Shown here piece by piece: positions 35,215 through 43,050 of a stretch of 64,000 bases of DNA. Positions within the stretch are counted from its first letter, which is position 1. Each line of letters begins with the position of its first letter. A model generated the notes under the pieces. It had not been told where the DNA came from. It did no database searches and was given only the letters and a program-made list of their open reading frames with translations. Origin of the DNA: Agromyces hippuratus (lineage in GTDB: Bacteria; Actinomycetota; Actinomycetes; Actinomycetales; Microbacteriaceae); the NCBI RefSeq assembly GCF_013410355.1, contig NZ_JACCFI010000001.1, positions 1,922,001-1,986,000 of the forward strand, in the 5' to 3' direction. The position numbers and the translations under genes were made by a program.

Positions 35215-36093
35215 TCAGAGGTCGGCTGGGCCGACCGTGAACGTGTCGCAGACCTGGGCACCCTGCTCGAAGCCGGCCTTGAACCAATCCTTCCGCTGCT
35301 CACTCGTGCCGTGCGTGAAGGTGTGCGGGTTGACCTGGCCCTGCGTCGCCTGCTGGATGTGGTCGTCGCCGACCGATGCTGCAGCGTCGAGGGCGTCGTT
35401 GCGCTGCGCTTCGGTGATCTGCTGCAGGAACGGCACGCCGTTGTCGTCGGGCACCGTCGAGGCGTTCGCCACCCAGGCGCCGGCGAAGCAGTCGGCCTGC
35501 AGCTCGACCCGTACCGCGTTCGACGAGGGGCCGGTCTGCCCGTCCTGCGAGCGATCGAGCACTCCCGCGAGGTTCTGCACGTGATGGCCCCACTCGTGCG
35601 CGATCACGTACATCTCGGCGAGCGTGCCGCCGTTGGCACCGAACCGGCTGCGCAGCTCGTCGTAGAAGGTCACGTCGATGTAGATCGTCTGGTCGGGCGG
35701 GCAGTAGAACGGCCCGGTCGCCGACGACGCGTTGCCGCACGCCGTCGTGACCGCCTGGTCGAAGAGGATGAAGTCCTGCGGGGCGTTGTAGCTCACGCCG
35801 AGCGCCGGCGCTTCCTCCGCCCAGTACGCCTCGAGCGACGCCGACGCGCCCTTCATGCGGCACTCGACGTCCTCGTTGGCATCCTCGCCGGTGAGGCATC
35901 GCTCGAGCGTGGAGTCGCTCGCCTCGGGCTGTGCTGCGCCGCCGACGAAGTCGTCGAGGTTGACGCCGAGGAACTGCGAGATCAGGAAGATCGCGAGCGC
36001 GCCGATGCCGCCGCCCGCGAGGGCGATGCCGGTGTTGCGACCGCGCTTGGAGGCCTTGCCCTTGCTGATGTCGGCGTCGGGATTGAACGTCAT
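35215..36093 (-). CDS. membrane-anchored neutral zinc metallopeptidase (YpfJ/DUF2342-like group)
   Basis: 292 residues. A cytoplasmic N-terminus rich in Lys/Arg, one helix (NTGIALAGGGIGALAIFLIS, residues 20-39) and an extracytoplasmic domain with VIAHEWGHHVQNL (H166, E167, H170) and VELQADCFAGAW carrying the downstream Glu ligand. This is the neutral zinc metallopeptidase family of putative secreted proteases. TAGCGT, 6 nt before the ATG, is a leaderless -10 whose TAG is the stop codon of the upstream iminopeptidase gene, so the gene has its own promoter despite a 9-bp gap. Confidence 0.9.
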   Translation of the reverse strand: MTFNPDADISKGKASKRGRNTGIALAGGGIGALAIFLISQFLGVNLDDFVGGAAQPEASDSTLERCLTGEDANEDVECRMKGASASLEAYWAEEAPALGVSYNAPQDFILFDQAVTTACGNASSATGPFYCPPDQTIYIDVTFYDELRSRFGANGGTLAEMYVIAHEWGHHVQNLAGVLDRSQDGQTGPSSNAVRVELQADCFAGAWVANASTVPDDNGVPFLQQITEAQRNDALDAAASVGDDHIQQATQGQVNPHTFTHGTSEQRKDWFKAGFEQGAQVCDTFTVGPADL

Positions 36094-36102
36094 GATCCGA
36101 CG

Positions 36103-37386
36103 CTACCGGGTGCCGGGGCCGTCGTCGCGGTCGCGGCGGCGATCGTCCTCGTCGTCCTCGTCATCGTCATCGTCGTCGTCGTCGTCGTCGTCATCGTCAT
36201 CGTCATCGTCGTCATCGTCGTCGTCGTCATCGTCGTCGTCGTCATCGTCATCGTCATCGTCATCGTCGTCATCGTCATCGTCGTCATCGTCATCGTCGTC
36301 ATCGGCGTCGTCCACGTCCACGTCGTCCACGTCGACGTCGTCGTCGCCTTCGTCGTCGACGTCGACGTCGCCATCCGCGACGACGGGCTCCCGGCGTTCG
36401 TACACCACGGCGTCCCCGCCGAATCCGTCGCCGCCGGCGAACCGGTCGGTCGCCGTGATGAGCGCGTCGACGATGCCGGGTTCGTCGAAGGCGTGCCCGG
36501 CGTCGTCGATGATCGTGAGCTCGGCCTCCGGCCACGCTCGGTGCAGGTCCCACGCGGTCATCATGGGCGTGCACATGTCGTAGCGGCCCTGGATGATCAC
36601 GGCCGGGATGTCGCGGAGGCGCGATGCATCCCGGATCAGCTGTCCCTCGTCCCACCAGCCGCCGTGCCGGAAGTAGTGGTTCTCGATGCGCGCGAACGCG
36701 GTGGCGAATTCGGGTGCCGTGTAGCGAGCGACGTTCGGGGCCTGCGGCAGCAGCGTGATCGTCGAGGACTCCCACCGCGCCCACGCGATGGCGGCCGGCT
36801 CGTGCACCTCGGGGTTCGGGTCGGCGAGCAGCCGCGCGTACGCCTCGACGAGGTGCGTGCGCTCGAGCACCGGGATCGGCGCGATGAAGTCCTCCCAGAG
36901 GTCGGGGAACACCGCCGACGCCCCGCCCTCGTAGAACCAGTCGAGCTCCTGCCGGCGCAGCGTGAAGATGCCGCGCAGCACGAGTTCGGTGACGCGCTCG
37001 GGGTGGGTCTGCGCGTACGCGAGCGCGAGCGCGCTCCCCCACGAACCGCCGAAGACCTGCCAGGTGTCGATGCTGAGATGCCCGCGAAGCCGCTCCATGT
37101 CGGCGATGAGGTGCCACGTGGTGTTGGCGGCGAGGTTGGCCTCCGGCTCGCTCGCGTGCGGGATCGAGAGGCCGCAGCCGCGCTGGTCGAAGAGCACGAT
37201 GCGGTAGCGCTCGGGGTCGAAGAGGCGGCGGTGGTCGGGAGTGGTGCCCGCCCCCGGCCCCCCGTGCAGGAACACGACCGGCTTCCCCTGCCGATTGCCC
37301 GACACCTCCCAGTAGATGTGCTGGCCGTCCCCCACGTCGAGCATGCCGGTCTCCAGCGGCTCGATCTCCGGATACATCTCTCTCAT
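36103..37386 (-). CDS. pip: prolyl iminopeptidase with a poly-aspartate C-terminal extension
   Basis: 427 residues. Residues 1-316 are a normal S33 prolyl iminopeptidase: HGGPGAG oxyanion motif (41-47), nucleophile S115 in GGSWGS, D270 and H298. The family normally ends near here. The extra 110 residues are acidic: DVDVDDEGDDD blocks, then 48 consecutive Asp (362-409), then EDDEDDRRRDRDDGPGTR. The Asp tract is encoded by a mixed GAC/GAT trinucleotide run (36160-36303). The enzyme removes N-terminal Pro from peptides; the tail could bind cations or tune solubility, but this is a guess. TACCGT 6 nt before the ATG suggests a leaderless start. Confidence 0.9.
   Translation of the reverse strand: MREMYPEIEPLETGMLDVGDGQHIYWEVSGNRQGKPVVFLHGGPGAGTTPDHRRLFDPERYRIVLFDQRGCGLSIPHASEPEANLAANTTWHLIADMERLRGHLSIDTWQVFGGSWGSALALAYAQTHPERVTELVLRGIFTLRRQELDWFYEGGASAVFPDLWEDFIAPIPVLERTHLVEAYARLLADPNPEVHEPAAIAWARWESSTITLLPQAPNVARYTAPEFATAFARIENHYFRHGGWWDEGQLIRDASRLRDIPAVIIQGRYDMCTPMMTAWDLHRAWPEAELTIIDDAGHAFDEPGIVDALITATDRFAGGDGFGGDAVVYERREPVVADGDVDVDDEGDDDVDVDDVDVDDADDDDDDDDDDDDDDDDDDDDDDDDDDDDDDDDDDDDDDDDDDDDDDDDEDDEDDRRRDRDDGPGTR
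36160..36303. repeat. trinucleotide microsatellite (GTC/ATC on plus, GAC/GAT on minus)
   Basis: 48 uninterrupted units, each GTC or ATC on the plus strand, in the 3' end of the iminopeptidase gene. Irregular mixing of the two units suggests age and point mutation on top of slippage. A length change in whole units would alter only the number of Asp residues. Confidence 0.95.
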
Positions 37387-37505
37387 GGCGCCACGGTATC
37401 GATCAGCGGATGCCGCGGCCGGGTGCCGCGCCGGAACCGGATCGCGGCTCGTGGCGGACGCTTCGAGCGGCGGCCCGGACGCCGGCGGCCGGTTAGGCTC
37501 GGAGC

Positions 37506-38519
37506 ATGGCCGCGAAGAAGCCGATCACCGTCACGCTCACGGGCGCGGGCGGCCAGATCGGGTACGCACTCCTGTTCCGCATCGCCTCGGGCGCCATGCT
37601 CGGGCCCGACACCCGGGTGCGACTCAACCTGCTCGAGATCCCGCAGGGCGTGCGCGCTGCAGAGGGCGCGGCCCTCGAGCTGCAGGACTCCGCGTTCCCG
37701 CTGCTCTCGCACGTCGAGGTCTACGACGACGCGAACGCGGCCTTCGCCGGCGCGAACGTCGCCCTGCTCGTCGGCGCCCGACCGCGCACCGCCGGCATGG
37801 AGCGAGGCGACCTGCTCACCGCGAACGGCGGCATCTTCGGCCCACAGGGTGCGGCGATCAACGCGGGCGCGGCCGACGACATCCGCGTCGTCGTGGTCGG
37901 CAATCCCGCGAACACGAACGCCCTCATCGCCTCGGCGCATGCACCGGATGTCCCGGCCGAACGCTTCACCGCGCTCACGCGTCTCGACCACAACCGGGCG
38001 CTGGGTCAGCTCGCTGCCACCGTCGACACGCCCGTCGGCGACATCCGCGGCGTCACCATCTGGGGCAATCACTCGGCGACGCAGTTCCCGGATGTCGCCC
38101 ACGCCACCGCGGCGGGCGACTCGGTGCCGGCGCTCCTCGCAGGCCGGCTCGGCGGTCCCGACGGGGCTCGCGAGTGGCTCGTCGACGAGTTCATCCCGCG
38201 CGTCGCCAAGCGCGGCGCGGAGATCATCGAGGTGCGCGGATCCTCCTCGGTCGGATCGGCCGCGAGTGCCACGATCGACCACGTGCACGACTGGGTGCTC
38301 GGCACCCCCGACGGCTGGACGAGCGCGGCCGTCGTCTCCGACGGGTCCTACGGCGTGCCCGAGGGGCTCGTCTCCTCGTTCCCGGTCGACTCGGTCGACG
38401 GCGCCTGGCGCATCCGCCAGGGCCTCGAGGTCGACGACTTCGCACGGCGACGCATCGAGGCATCCGTCGCCGAACTCGTCGAGGAGCGCGACGCGGTGCG
38501 CTCGCTCGGACTGCTCTGA
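37506..38519 (+). CDS. mdh: malate dehydrogenase
   Basis: 337 residues. GAGGQIGYALLFRIASG (13-29) is the NAD site; ARPRTAGMERGDLL supplies substrate arginines, TRLDHNRALGQLA the Asp-His relay partner and TIWGNHSATQFPD the catalytic His (about H189). It is of the cytosolic-type MDH found in actinobacteria and interconverts malate and oxaloacetate with NAD. TAGGCT (37494-37499) followed by 6 nt and the ATG marks a leaderless promoter. Confidence 0.96.
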   Translation: MAAKKPITVTLTGAGGQIGYALLFRIASGAMLGPDTRVRLNLLEIPQGVRAAEGAALELQDSAFPLLSHVEVYDDANAAFAGANVALLVGARPRTAGMERGDLLTANGGIFGPQGAAINAGAADDIRVVVVGNPANTNALIASAHAPDVPAERFTALTRLDHNRALGQLAATVDTPVGDIRGVTIWGNHSATQFPDVAHATAAGDSVPALLAGRLGGPDGAREWLVDEFIPRVAKRGAEIIEVRGSSSVGSAASATIDHVHDWVLGTPDGWTSAAVVSDGSYGVPEGLVSSFPVDSVDGAWRIRQGLEVDDFARRRIEASVAELVEERDAVRSLGLL

Positions 38520-38549
38520 CGACGCCCGGCGCCGACGTAGGCTGAAGTC

Positions 38550-38729
38550 ATGGCCGAGCAGACCCCCGCACGCAATGCCCGTCGCAACCAGCTGATCGTC
38601 GGGCTCATCGTCGGCATTCTCGTCGGCGTGGGCGTGAGCCTCTGGACGAGCTTCTGGCTGTGGCTGCCCGCGGGCATCGTGGTCGGCATCGTCACCGGAC
38701 TGCTCATGCGGCCGCCGTCGAAGGACTGA
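38550..38729 (+). CDS. small two-helix membrane protein
   Basis: 59 residues: MAEQTPARNARRN, then LIVGLIVGILVGVGVSLW and FWLWLPAGIVVGIVTGLLM as two membrane helices, ending RPPSKD. The charged start and hydrophobic core are consistent with an inner-membrane miniprotein. It follows mdh by 30 bp but has its own TAGGCT box 6 nt before the ATG. I know no function. Confidence rests on the clean membrane pattern and the promoter. Confidence 0.65.
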   Translation: MAEQTPARNARRNQLIVGLIVGILVGVGVSLWTSFWLWLPAGIVVGIVTGLLMRPPSKD

Positions 38730-38754
38730 CGGTCGGCGGGGCTCGCAGGCCGAG

Positions 38755-39516
38755 CTAGCGGGCAGTGACCCGGATGTAGTCCACGATGCCGTCGATCAGG
38801 CGCGCGAGTCCGAACTCGAACGCGTCCGATGGGCCGGCGGGCTCGGCGGCGCCGGCGGCCTGCCCGACGCGCGCGGACACGGGATAGCGCTTCGCGTCGA
38901 GGATCTCGTCGAGCAGCGGCTCGTTGCGCTCCCACCAGTCGACGGCCGATTCCTGGTCGACGGCGCGATGCCGTTCGGCGTCGAGGTGCGCGCGCGCCGG
39001 CCCGGTGACGAAACCGAGCAGCAGCGTGACGATGCGATCCATGTCGAGGTCGGAGAGTCCGAGACCGTCGATCGCGCGCAGGCACCACTCCCAGTGGTCG
39101 GAGACGTTCGGGCCGAGCGGCGGCCTGCTGGTGTCGATCGAGAGCAGCCACGGGTGCCGCAGGTACTCGTTCCACTGCTGTCGCGCGATCTGCGCGAGGC
39201 GCTCGGGCAGGTCGCCGTCGAGGCTCGGCAGCGGCATCTCACCGGCGACGCGGTCGACCATGAGGTCGACGAGCTCGGCCTTGCCGGGCACATAGGTGTA
39301 GACCGACATCGGCTTCAGCCCGAGTCGGTCGGCGATGCGCCGCATCGACACGGCGTCGATGCCGTCGACGTCGGCCAACTGCACCGCCGTCGCGACGACC
39401 TCGTCGACGCTCGATCGCTGCTTCGGGCCCCGTGATCCGACGGGCTCGCCGAAGTGCGACCGCCACAGGAGCCGAAGTGTGCGGTCCGGTTCGGTGCCTG
39501 TGGATTCTCCCGCCAT
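38755..39516 (-). CDS. TetR/AcrR family regulator with TetR_C (tetracycline repressor-like) domain
   Basis: 253 residues. The HTH region is VVATAVQLADVDGIDAVSMR followed by RIADRLGLKPMSVYTYVPGK, preceded by an unusual 40-residue N-terminal arm. The C-terminal domain (WNEYLRHPWLLSIDTSRPPLGPN; HWEWCLRAIDGLGLSDLDMD) is of the TetR_C_1 type. TAGGCT lies 7 nt before the ATG. Such regulators normally control a nearby exporter, but no MFS gene is adjacent, so its target may be remote. Confidence 0.88.
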   Translation of the reverse strand: MAGESTGTEPDRTLRLLWRSHFGEPVGSRGPKQRSSVDEVVATAVQLADVDGIDAVSMRRIADRLGLKPMSVYTYVPGKAELVDLMVDRVAGEMPLPSLDGDLPERLAQIARQQWNEYLRHPWLLSIDTSRPPLGPNVSDHWEWCLRAIDGLGLSDLDMDRIVTLLLGFVTGPARAHLDAERHRAVDQESAVDWWERNEPLLDEILDAKRYPVSARVGQAAGAAEPAGPSDAFEFGLARLIDGIVDYIRVTAR

Positions 39517-39558
39517 GCCGGACAGCCTATATTCTCCGTACACCCTACGGTCGCGCCC

Positions 39559-39705
39559 CTATGGCGGGCACCGGGTCCCGACCTCAGCCTTCGTCGCGAC
39601 CGCGACCCGTTCGGCCGCGAACCTGGCGATGAGGACCGCCTGGTCCACGTCATGCGCCGCCTTTCGCCGCGCAGCCGTGGCCTGAGCGACGAGCCCATCG
39701 GCCAC
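39559..39705 (-). CDS. possible 48-residue open reading frame
   Basis: GTG start, stop TAG. It reads VAQATAARRKAAHDVDQAVL then IARFAAERVAVATKAEVGTR, an alpha-helical, charged pattern unlike the out-of-frame Arg-rich translations around it. It lies between the acyl-CoA oxidase-like gene's terminator and the TetR gene. It may be a small gene or a leftover; no family is known to me. Confidence 0.3.
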   Translation of the reverse strand: MADGLVAQATAARRKAAHDVDQAVLIARFAAERVAVATKAEVGTRCPP

Positions 39706-39712
39706 CGGACGA

Positions 39713-39747
39713 CGAAGGCCGGGGCGCTCAGGGCGCCCCGGCCTTCG
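39713..39747 (-). terminator. strong hairpin after the acyl-CoA oxidase-like gene
   Basis: CGAAGGCCGGGGCGC (39713-39727) and GCGCCCCGGCCTTCG (39733-39747) pair perfectly over 15 bp with a 5-nt loop, 10 bp beyond the stop of the minus-strand gene. Confidence 0.88.
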
Positions 39748-39757
39748 TCGAGCGATG

Positions 39758-41887
39758 CTACTTCTTCTTCGACTTCTCCGGCACGGGCAACGTGCCGGCC
39801 GCGCGCTGCGCGGCGTAGTAGGCGCGCGCCTCGTCCTGCCGCTCCTGCTCCGCGCCCGACGCGATCTTCGCGCGCAGGTGCTCAGGGCCGTAGCCGAACG
39901 CGTCGACCAGGTCCTGCGCGTGGGGGCGCAGACGCTCGAGCAGGCGGTCGATGTAGGCCGTGACGGCCTGCGCGCGCTGCGGCGAGAGCCGGCCGTTCAT
40001 GAGGTACCAGGCCAGGTGCTTCTCGACGAGACCGAGACCGAAGAGGTCGCGCACCCAGGTCAGCACCTGCTTCGTGCCGGGATCGGAGGTCTTCGCCAGC
40101 GCGCGGGTGAACGCCTCCCACTGCAGCAGCTCGCCGTGGGCGCGAGCGGCCTCGATGAGTTCGTTCTGGTTGCGGTTGAACGCCGCGGCGGCGTCGGCCT
40201 TCGGGAGCTTCCGCGCATCGCGCAGACGCCCGGCGATCTCGGAGATCATGGCCTCGACACGGTCGGTGAGCAGCTCGCGCTGCGTCTGCTCGTCGCGGAG
40301 CTCGGAGACCGAGCGCGCCGTCGAGCCGAAGTCCGCGATGGTCTGCGCCAGGCGGCGAAGCCCGGTGCCGTGATAGGCGCGGTCGGCCGTCTGCGCGACG
40401 ACGTAGCGAGCCATGACGCCCGCGTCGGCCTTCGCGAACTGCTTCGAGAAGTCGGTGAGCAGGCGCTTGGCGACCAGCTGCAGCAGCACGTTGTTGTCGC
40501 CCTCGAACGTCACGTAGACGTCGAGGTCCTGTCGCAGCCCGACCATACGGTTCTCGGCGAGGAAGCCCGACCCGCCGGTGGCCTCGCGGGCCTCCTGCAG
40601 CGTCTCGAGGGCGTGCCAGGTCGAGAGCGGCTTCAGCGCGGCGGCGATCGTCTCGAGGTCCTGACGGTCGTCGTCGGTGTCGGCTGCGCCCGAGAACACC
40701 GCGTCGAACTTCACGAGGAACTCGTCGTGCGCGAAGATCTGCGCGTACGTCGTCGCGAGCTTCGGCAGCAGCCGGCGCTGGTGGCGCTGGTAGTCGAGCA
40801 GCACCTCTTCGTCGGTGTCGCTCGCCGCGTTGAACTGGCGGCGCTGGTTGCCGTAGGTGATCGCGATCGTCAGCGCCATGGCGGCGGCGGTCGTCGCCGC
40901 GCCGTCGAGCGAGACGCGACCCTGCACGAGGGTGCCGAGCATCGTGAAGAAGCGGCGACCCGGGCTCGAGATCGGGCTCGAGTAGGTGCCGTCCTCGGCG
41001 ACCGACCCGTAGCGGTTCAGCAGGTTCACGCGCGGCACCCGCACGTTCGTGAAGTGCAGACGGCCGTTGTCGATGCCGTTGAGGCCGCCCTTCAGGCCGT
41101 CGTCCTCGCCGCCGATGCCCTTGAGGAACCCGCCCTTCGTGTTGCGGATCGGCACGTAGAACGCGTGCACGCCGTGGTTGACGCCCTTCGTGATGAGCTG
41201 CGCGAAGACCACGGCGGCGGTGCCGTGCACCGCGGCGTTGCCGAGGTAGTCCTTCCACGCGCCGCGGAACGGCGTGTTGATCACGAACTGCTGCTTCGCC
41301 TCGTCGTACGTGGCGGTCGTGCCGATCGCCGCGACATCCGAACCGTGACCGGTCTCGGTCATCGCGAACGCGCCGGGCACCTTCAACGACATGATGTCGG
41401 GCAGGAACGTCTCGTGGTGGAACTCGGTGCCGAGGTGGAGGACCGCGGCCCCGAAGAGACCCCACTGCACGCCCGCCTTGATCTGCAGGCTGGGGTCGGC
41501 GATCACGAGCTCTTCGAACTGGGCGATGTTGCCGCCGTGGTCGTCGAACCCGCCGAGCGAGGTCGGGAAGGCGCGGTGCACGGCACGCTGGTCGACGAGG
41601 ATCTTCAGCTGCCCGAGCACGCGCTCGCGGTGCTCGTCCATCGACTGCCCCTCGATGCGCTGCAGGTCGGGATGGGCGGCGCGCTCGCGGGCGGCGAGAC
41701 GGAGGTCGGCCCAGGTGCCGAGCAGCTGGCGACCGAGGGTCGCCACATCGATCGAGGGCTGGGCGGGAGGCGCAGGCTGCGGGGCGGATGCCGCGGTGCG
41801 CGCGGACTTCGGCGGAGCAGTCTCGGCCGGGCGCTCGGGGGCGGCCTTCTGCTGCTTCGAGGCGGTGCGGGGTGCCGTGTCAACCAT
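39758..41887 (-). CDS. acyl-CoA oxidase/dehydrogenase-like flavoprotein
   Basis: 709 residues, longer than a classical acyl-CoA dehydrogenase (about 390) and close to acyl-CoA oxidases. After an Ala/Pro/Lys-rich N-terminal extension (residues 1-45) come GVQWGLFGAAVLHLGT, FAMTETGHGSDVAAIGTTAT (FAD loop), GAWKDYLGNAAVHGTAAVVF and RVSLDGAATTAAAMALTIA, then EATGGSGFLAENRMVGLRQDLDVYVTFEGDNNVL, the usual C-terminal dehydrogenase region. It should oxidise acyl-CoA to the enoyl form, with oxygen as likely acceptor if a true oxidase. The start MVDTAPRT was chosen with AAGGA upstream; an ATG 13 codons earlier is in frame. It stands alone. Confidence 0.88.
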   Translation of the reverse strand: MVDTAPRTASKQQKAAPERPAETAPPKSARTAASAPQPAPPAQPSIDVATLGRQLLGTWADLRLAARERAAHPDLQRIEGQSMDEHRERVLGQLKILVDQRAVHRAFPTSLGGFDDHGGNIAQFEELVIADPSLQIKAGVQWGLFGAAVLHLGTEFHHETFLPDIMSLKVPGAFAMTETGHGSDVAAIGTTATYDEAKQQFVINTPFRGAWKDYLGNAAVHGTAAVVFAQLITKGVNHGVHAFYVPIRNTKGGFLKGIGGEDDGLKGGLNGIDNGRLHFTNVRVPRVNLLNRYGSVAEDGTYSSPISSPGRRFFTMLGTLVQGRVSLDGAATTAAAMALTIAITYGNQRRQFNAASDTDEEVLLDYQRHQRRLLPKLATTYAQIFAHDEFLVKFDAVFSGAADTDDDRQDLETIAAALKPLSTWHALETLQEAREATGGSGFLAENRMVGLRQDLDVYVTFEGDNNVLLQLVAKRLLTDFSKQFAKADAGVMARYVVAQTADRAYHGTGLRRLAQTIADFGSTARSVSELRDEQTQRELLTDRVEAMISEIAGRLRDARKLPKADAAAAFNRNQNELIEAARAHGELLQWEAFTRALAKTSDPGTKQVLTWVRDLFGLGLVEKHLAWYLMNGRLSPQRAQAVTAYIDRLLERLRPHAQDLVDAFGYGPEHLRAKIASGAEQERQDEARAYYAAQRAAGTLPVPEKSKKK

Positions 41888-42062
41888 CGTCGGTGTCTCG
41901 TCCTTCGTGTGCGGTCTGGGCTTCATTCCACGGTAGGTCGAGGGCCTGCGGCGAGGAAACCCTGCGTCCGTGCCCTACAAACGCGCGCGGCGGCGCGTCG
42001 AACGGCACTGTGAGGACTCTACAAAAGGCACTCTCGGCATCGATGGGATACCGACAAGAGAC

Positions 42063-42461
42063 TCAGCTTCGGAAGAAGGCGTTCGCCCGGCCGGACCACA
42101 GGAACGCCAGGACGATCACCGAGATGACGATGCTGAAGTACTCGCCGATCGCTCCCGCGGGGTAGGCGATCGCGAGGAAGATCGAACTCGCGATCGAGAG
42201 CACCTGCAGGATCGTGATGAACATGCGCGCGCCGGCGCTGCCTCGGAGCAGCCCGCCCGCCACGGCGATGACGACGACGCCGATGAGGATCGAGATGATC
42301 GCCGAGGCGATGAGCTGGCTCGCACCGCCGAACTCCTCCACCGTGGCGGCGACACTCGTCTGGAAGAGCAGGATCGTGCCGCCGATGACATCGAGCAGGC
42401 CCGAGATCCAGGTGAGCACCGCGATGAACGTGACGCCGCCGGGGCGGCCGACCGCATTCAC
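42063..42461 (-). CDS. four-helix membrane protein, tandem copy B
   Basis: 132 residues with four hydrophobic segments (VTFIAVLTWISGLLDVIGGTIL; LIASAIISILIGVVVIAVAGGLL and two more). It is clearly homologous to the preceding gene: both share GVT.(I/F)AVL.WI.G.LD...GTILLFQ. It starts with GTG directly after the upstream TGA, so translation is coupled. It resembles DUF308/DUF7144-like membrane proteins; role unknown. Confidence 0.78.
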   Translation of the reverse strand: MNAVGRPGGVTFIAVLTWISGLLDVIGGTILLFQTSVAATVEEFGGASQLIASAIISILIGVVVIAVAGGLLRGSAGARMFITILQVLSIASSIFLAIAYPAGAIGEYFSIVISVIVLAFLWSGRANAFFRS

Positions 42462-42878
42462 TCAGGCCTCCGGCTGCCGGCTGCCGAAGAACACGCTCGA
42501 CTTGTGCCCCCACAGCAGGAACAGCACGACGAGCGAGATGACGATGCCGAGCCATTCGCCGACCGCACCGCCGAGGTACGCGAAGGCGAGGAAGAGCGAG
42601 CCGATGATCGAGAGCACCTCGACGACGGTGATGATCATGCGGGACACCCAGCTGCCGGTGAGCAGCCCCGCGGCGACGGCCACGACGATGAGGCCGAGCA
42701 CGATCGAGCCGATGGCCGCGACGTAGAGCGGGCCGGTGCCGCCGAGACCGTCGGCGACGGATTCGACGCCCGCCTGGAACAGCAGGATGGTGCCCGACAC
42801 GATGTCGAGCGCTCCCGCGATCCACGCGAGGATCGCGACGATGGTGACGCCCATCGGCCGAGCCATCTGATCGGACAT
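42462..42878 (-). CDS. four-helix membrane protein, tandem copy A
   Basis: 138 residues: MSDQMARPMGVTIVAILAWI, then AGALDIVSGTILLFQAGVES, with four membrane helices and a C-terminal WGHKSSVFFGSRQPEA tail. The adjacent copy B is a tandem duplicate with about one third identity by eye. ATG at 42878 follows GGGGTTC. The two may form a hetero-oligomer; no function is known to me. Confidence 0.78.
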   Translation of the reverse strand: MSDQMARPMGVTIVAILAWIAGALDIVSGTILLFQAGVESVADGLGGTGPLYVAAIGSIVLGLIVVAVAAGLLTGSWVSRMIITVVEVLSIIGSLFLAFAYLGGAVGEWLGIVISLVVLFLLWGHKSSVFFGSRQPEA

Positions 42879-43023
42879 GCCGAACCCCCTTGCCCCATGC
42901 GCCGTCGACACGGCGTCCCTGGGGCGATGCTAGCCCTGTCGGGGCGCGCGCGTCTCGATTTCGCGCGGGGCGGGCCGGAAACGATCGAGACCCCCGCCTG
43001 CTCGGCGAGGGTCTCGAGGTGCG

Positions 43024-43042
43024 CGGTCGGCGGAGCCGACCG
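43024..43042 (-). terminator. hairpin after the GH3 gene
   Basis: CGGTCGGC (43024-43031) and GCCGACCG (43035-43042) pair over 8 bp with loop GGA. A second inverted pair, CGAGACCC/GGGTCTCG (42986-42993 and 43009-43016), follows and strengthens the site. Confidence 0.65.
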
Positions 43043-43050
43043 GGCGGGGA

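Noticed and set aside
36142..36309. CRISPR-like or minisatellite array
   Set aside because: Units are 3 bp with no spacers; it is a trinucleotide run inside a coding frame.
35311..38595. Plus-strand frame of about 1090 codons with long Val/Ile runs
   Set aside because: Antisense of the metallopeptidase and iminopeptidase genes; the Val/Ile runs are the complement of the GAC/GAT microsatellite.
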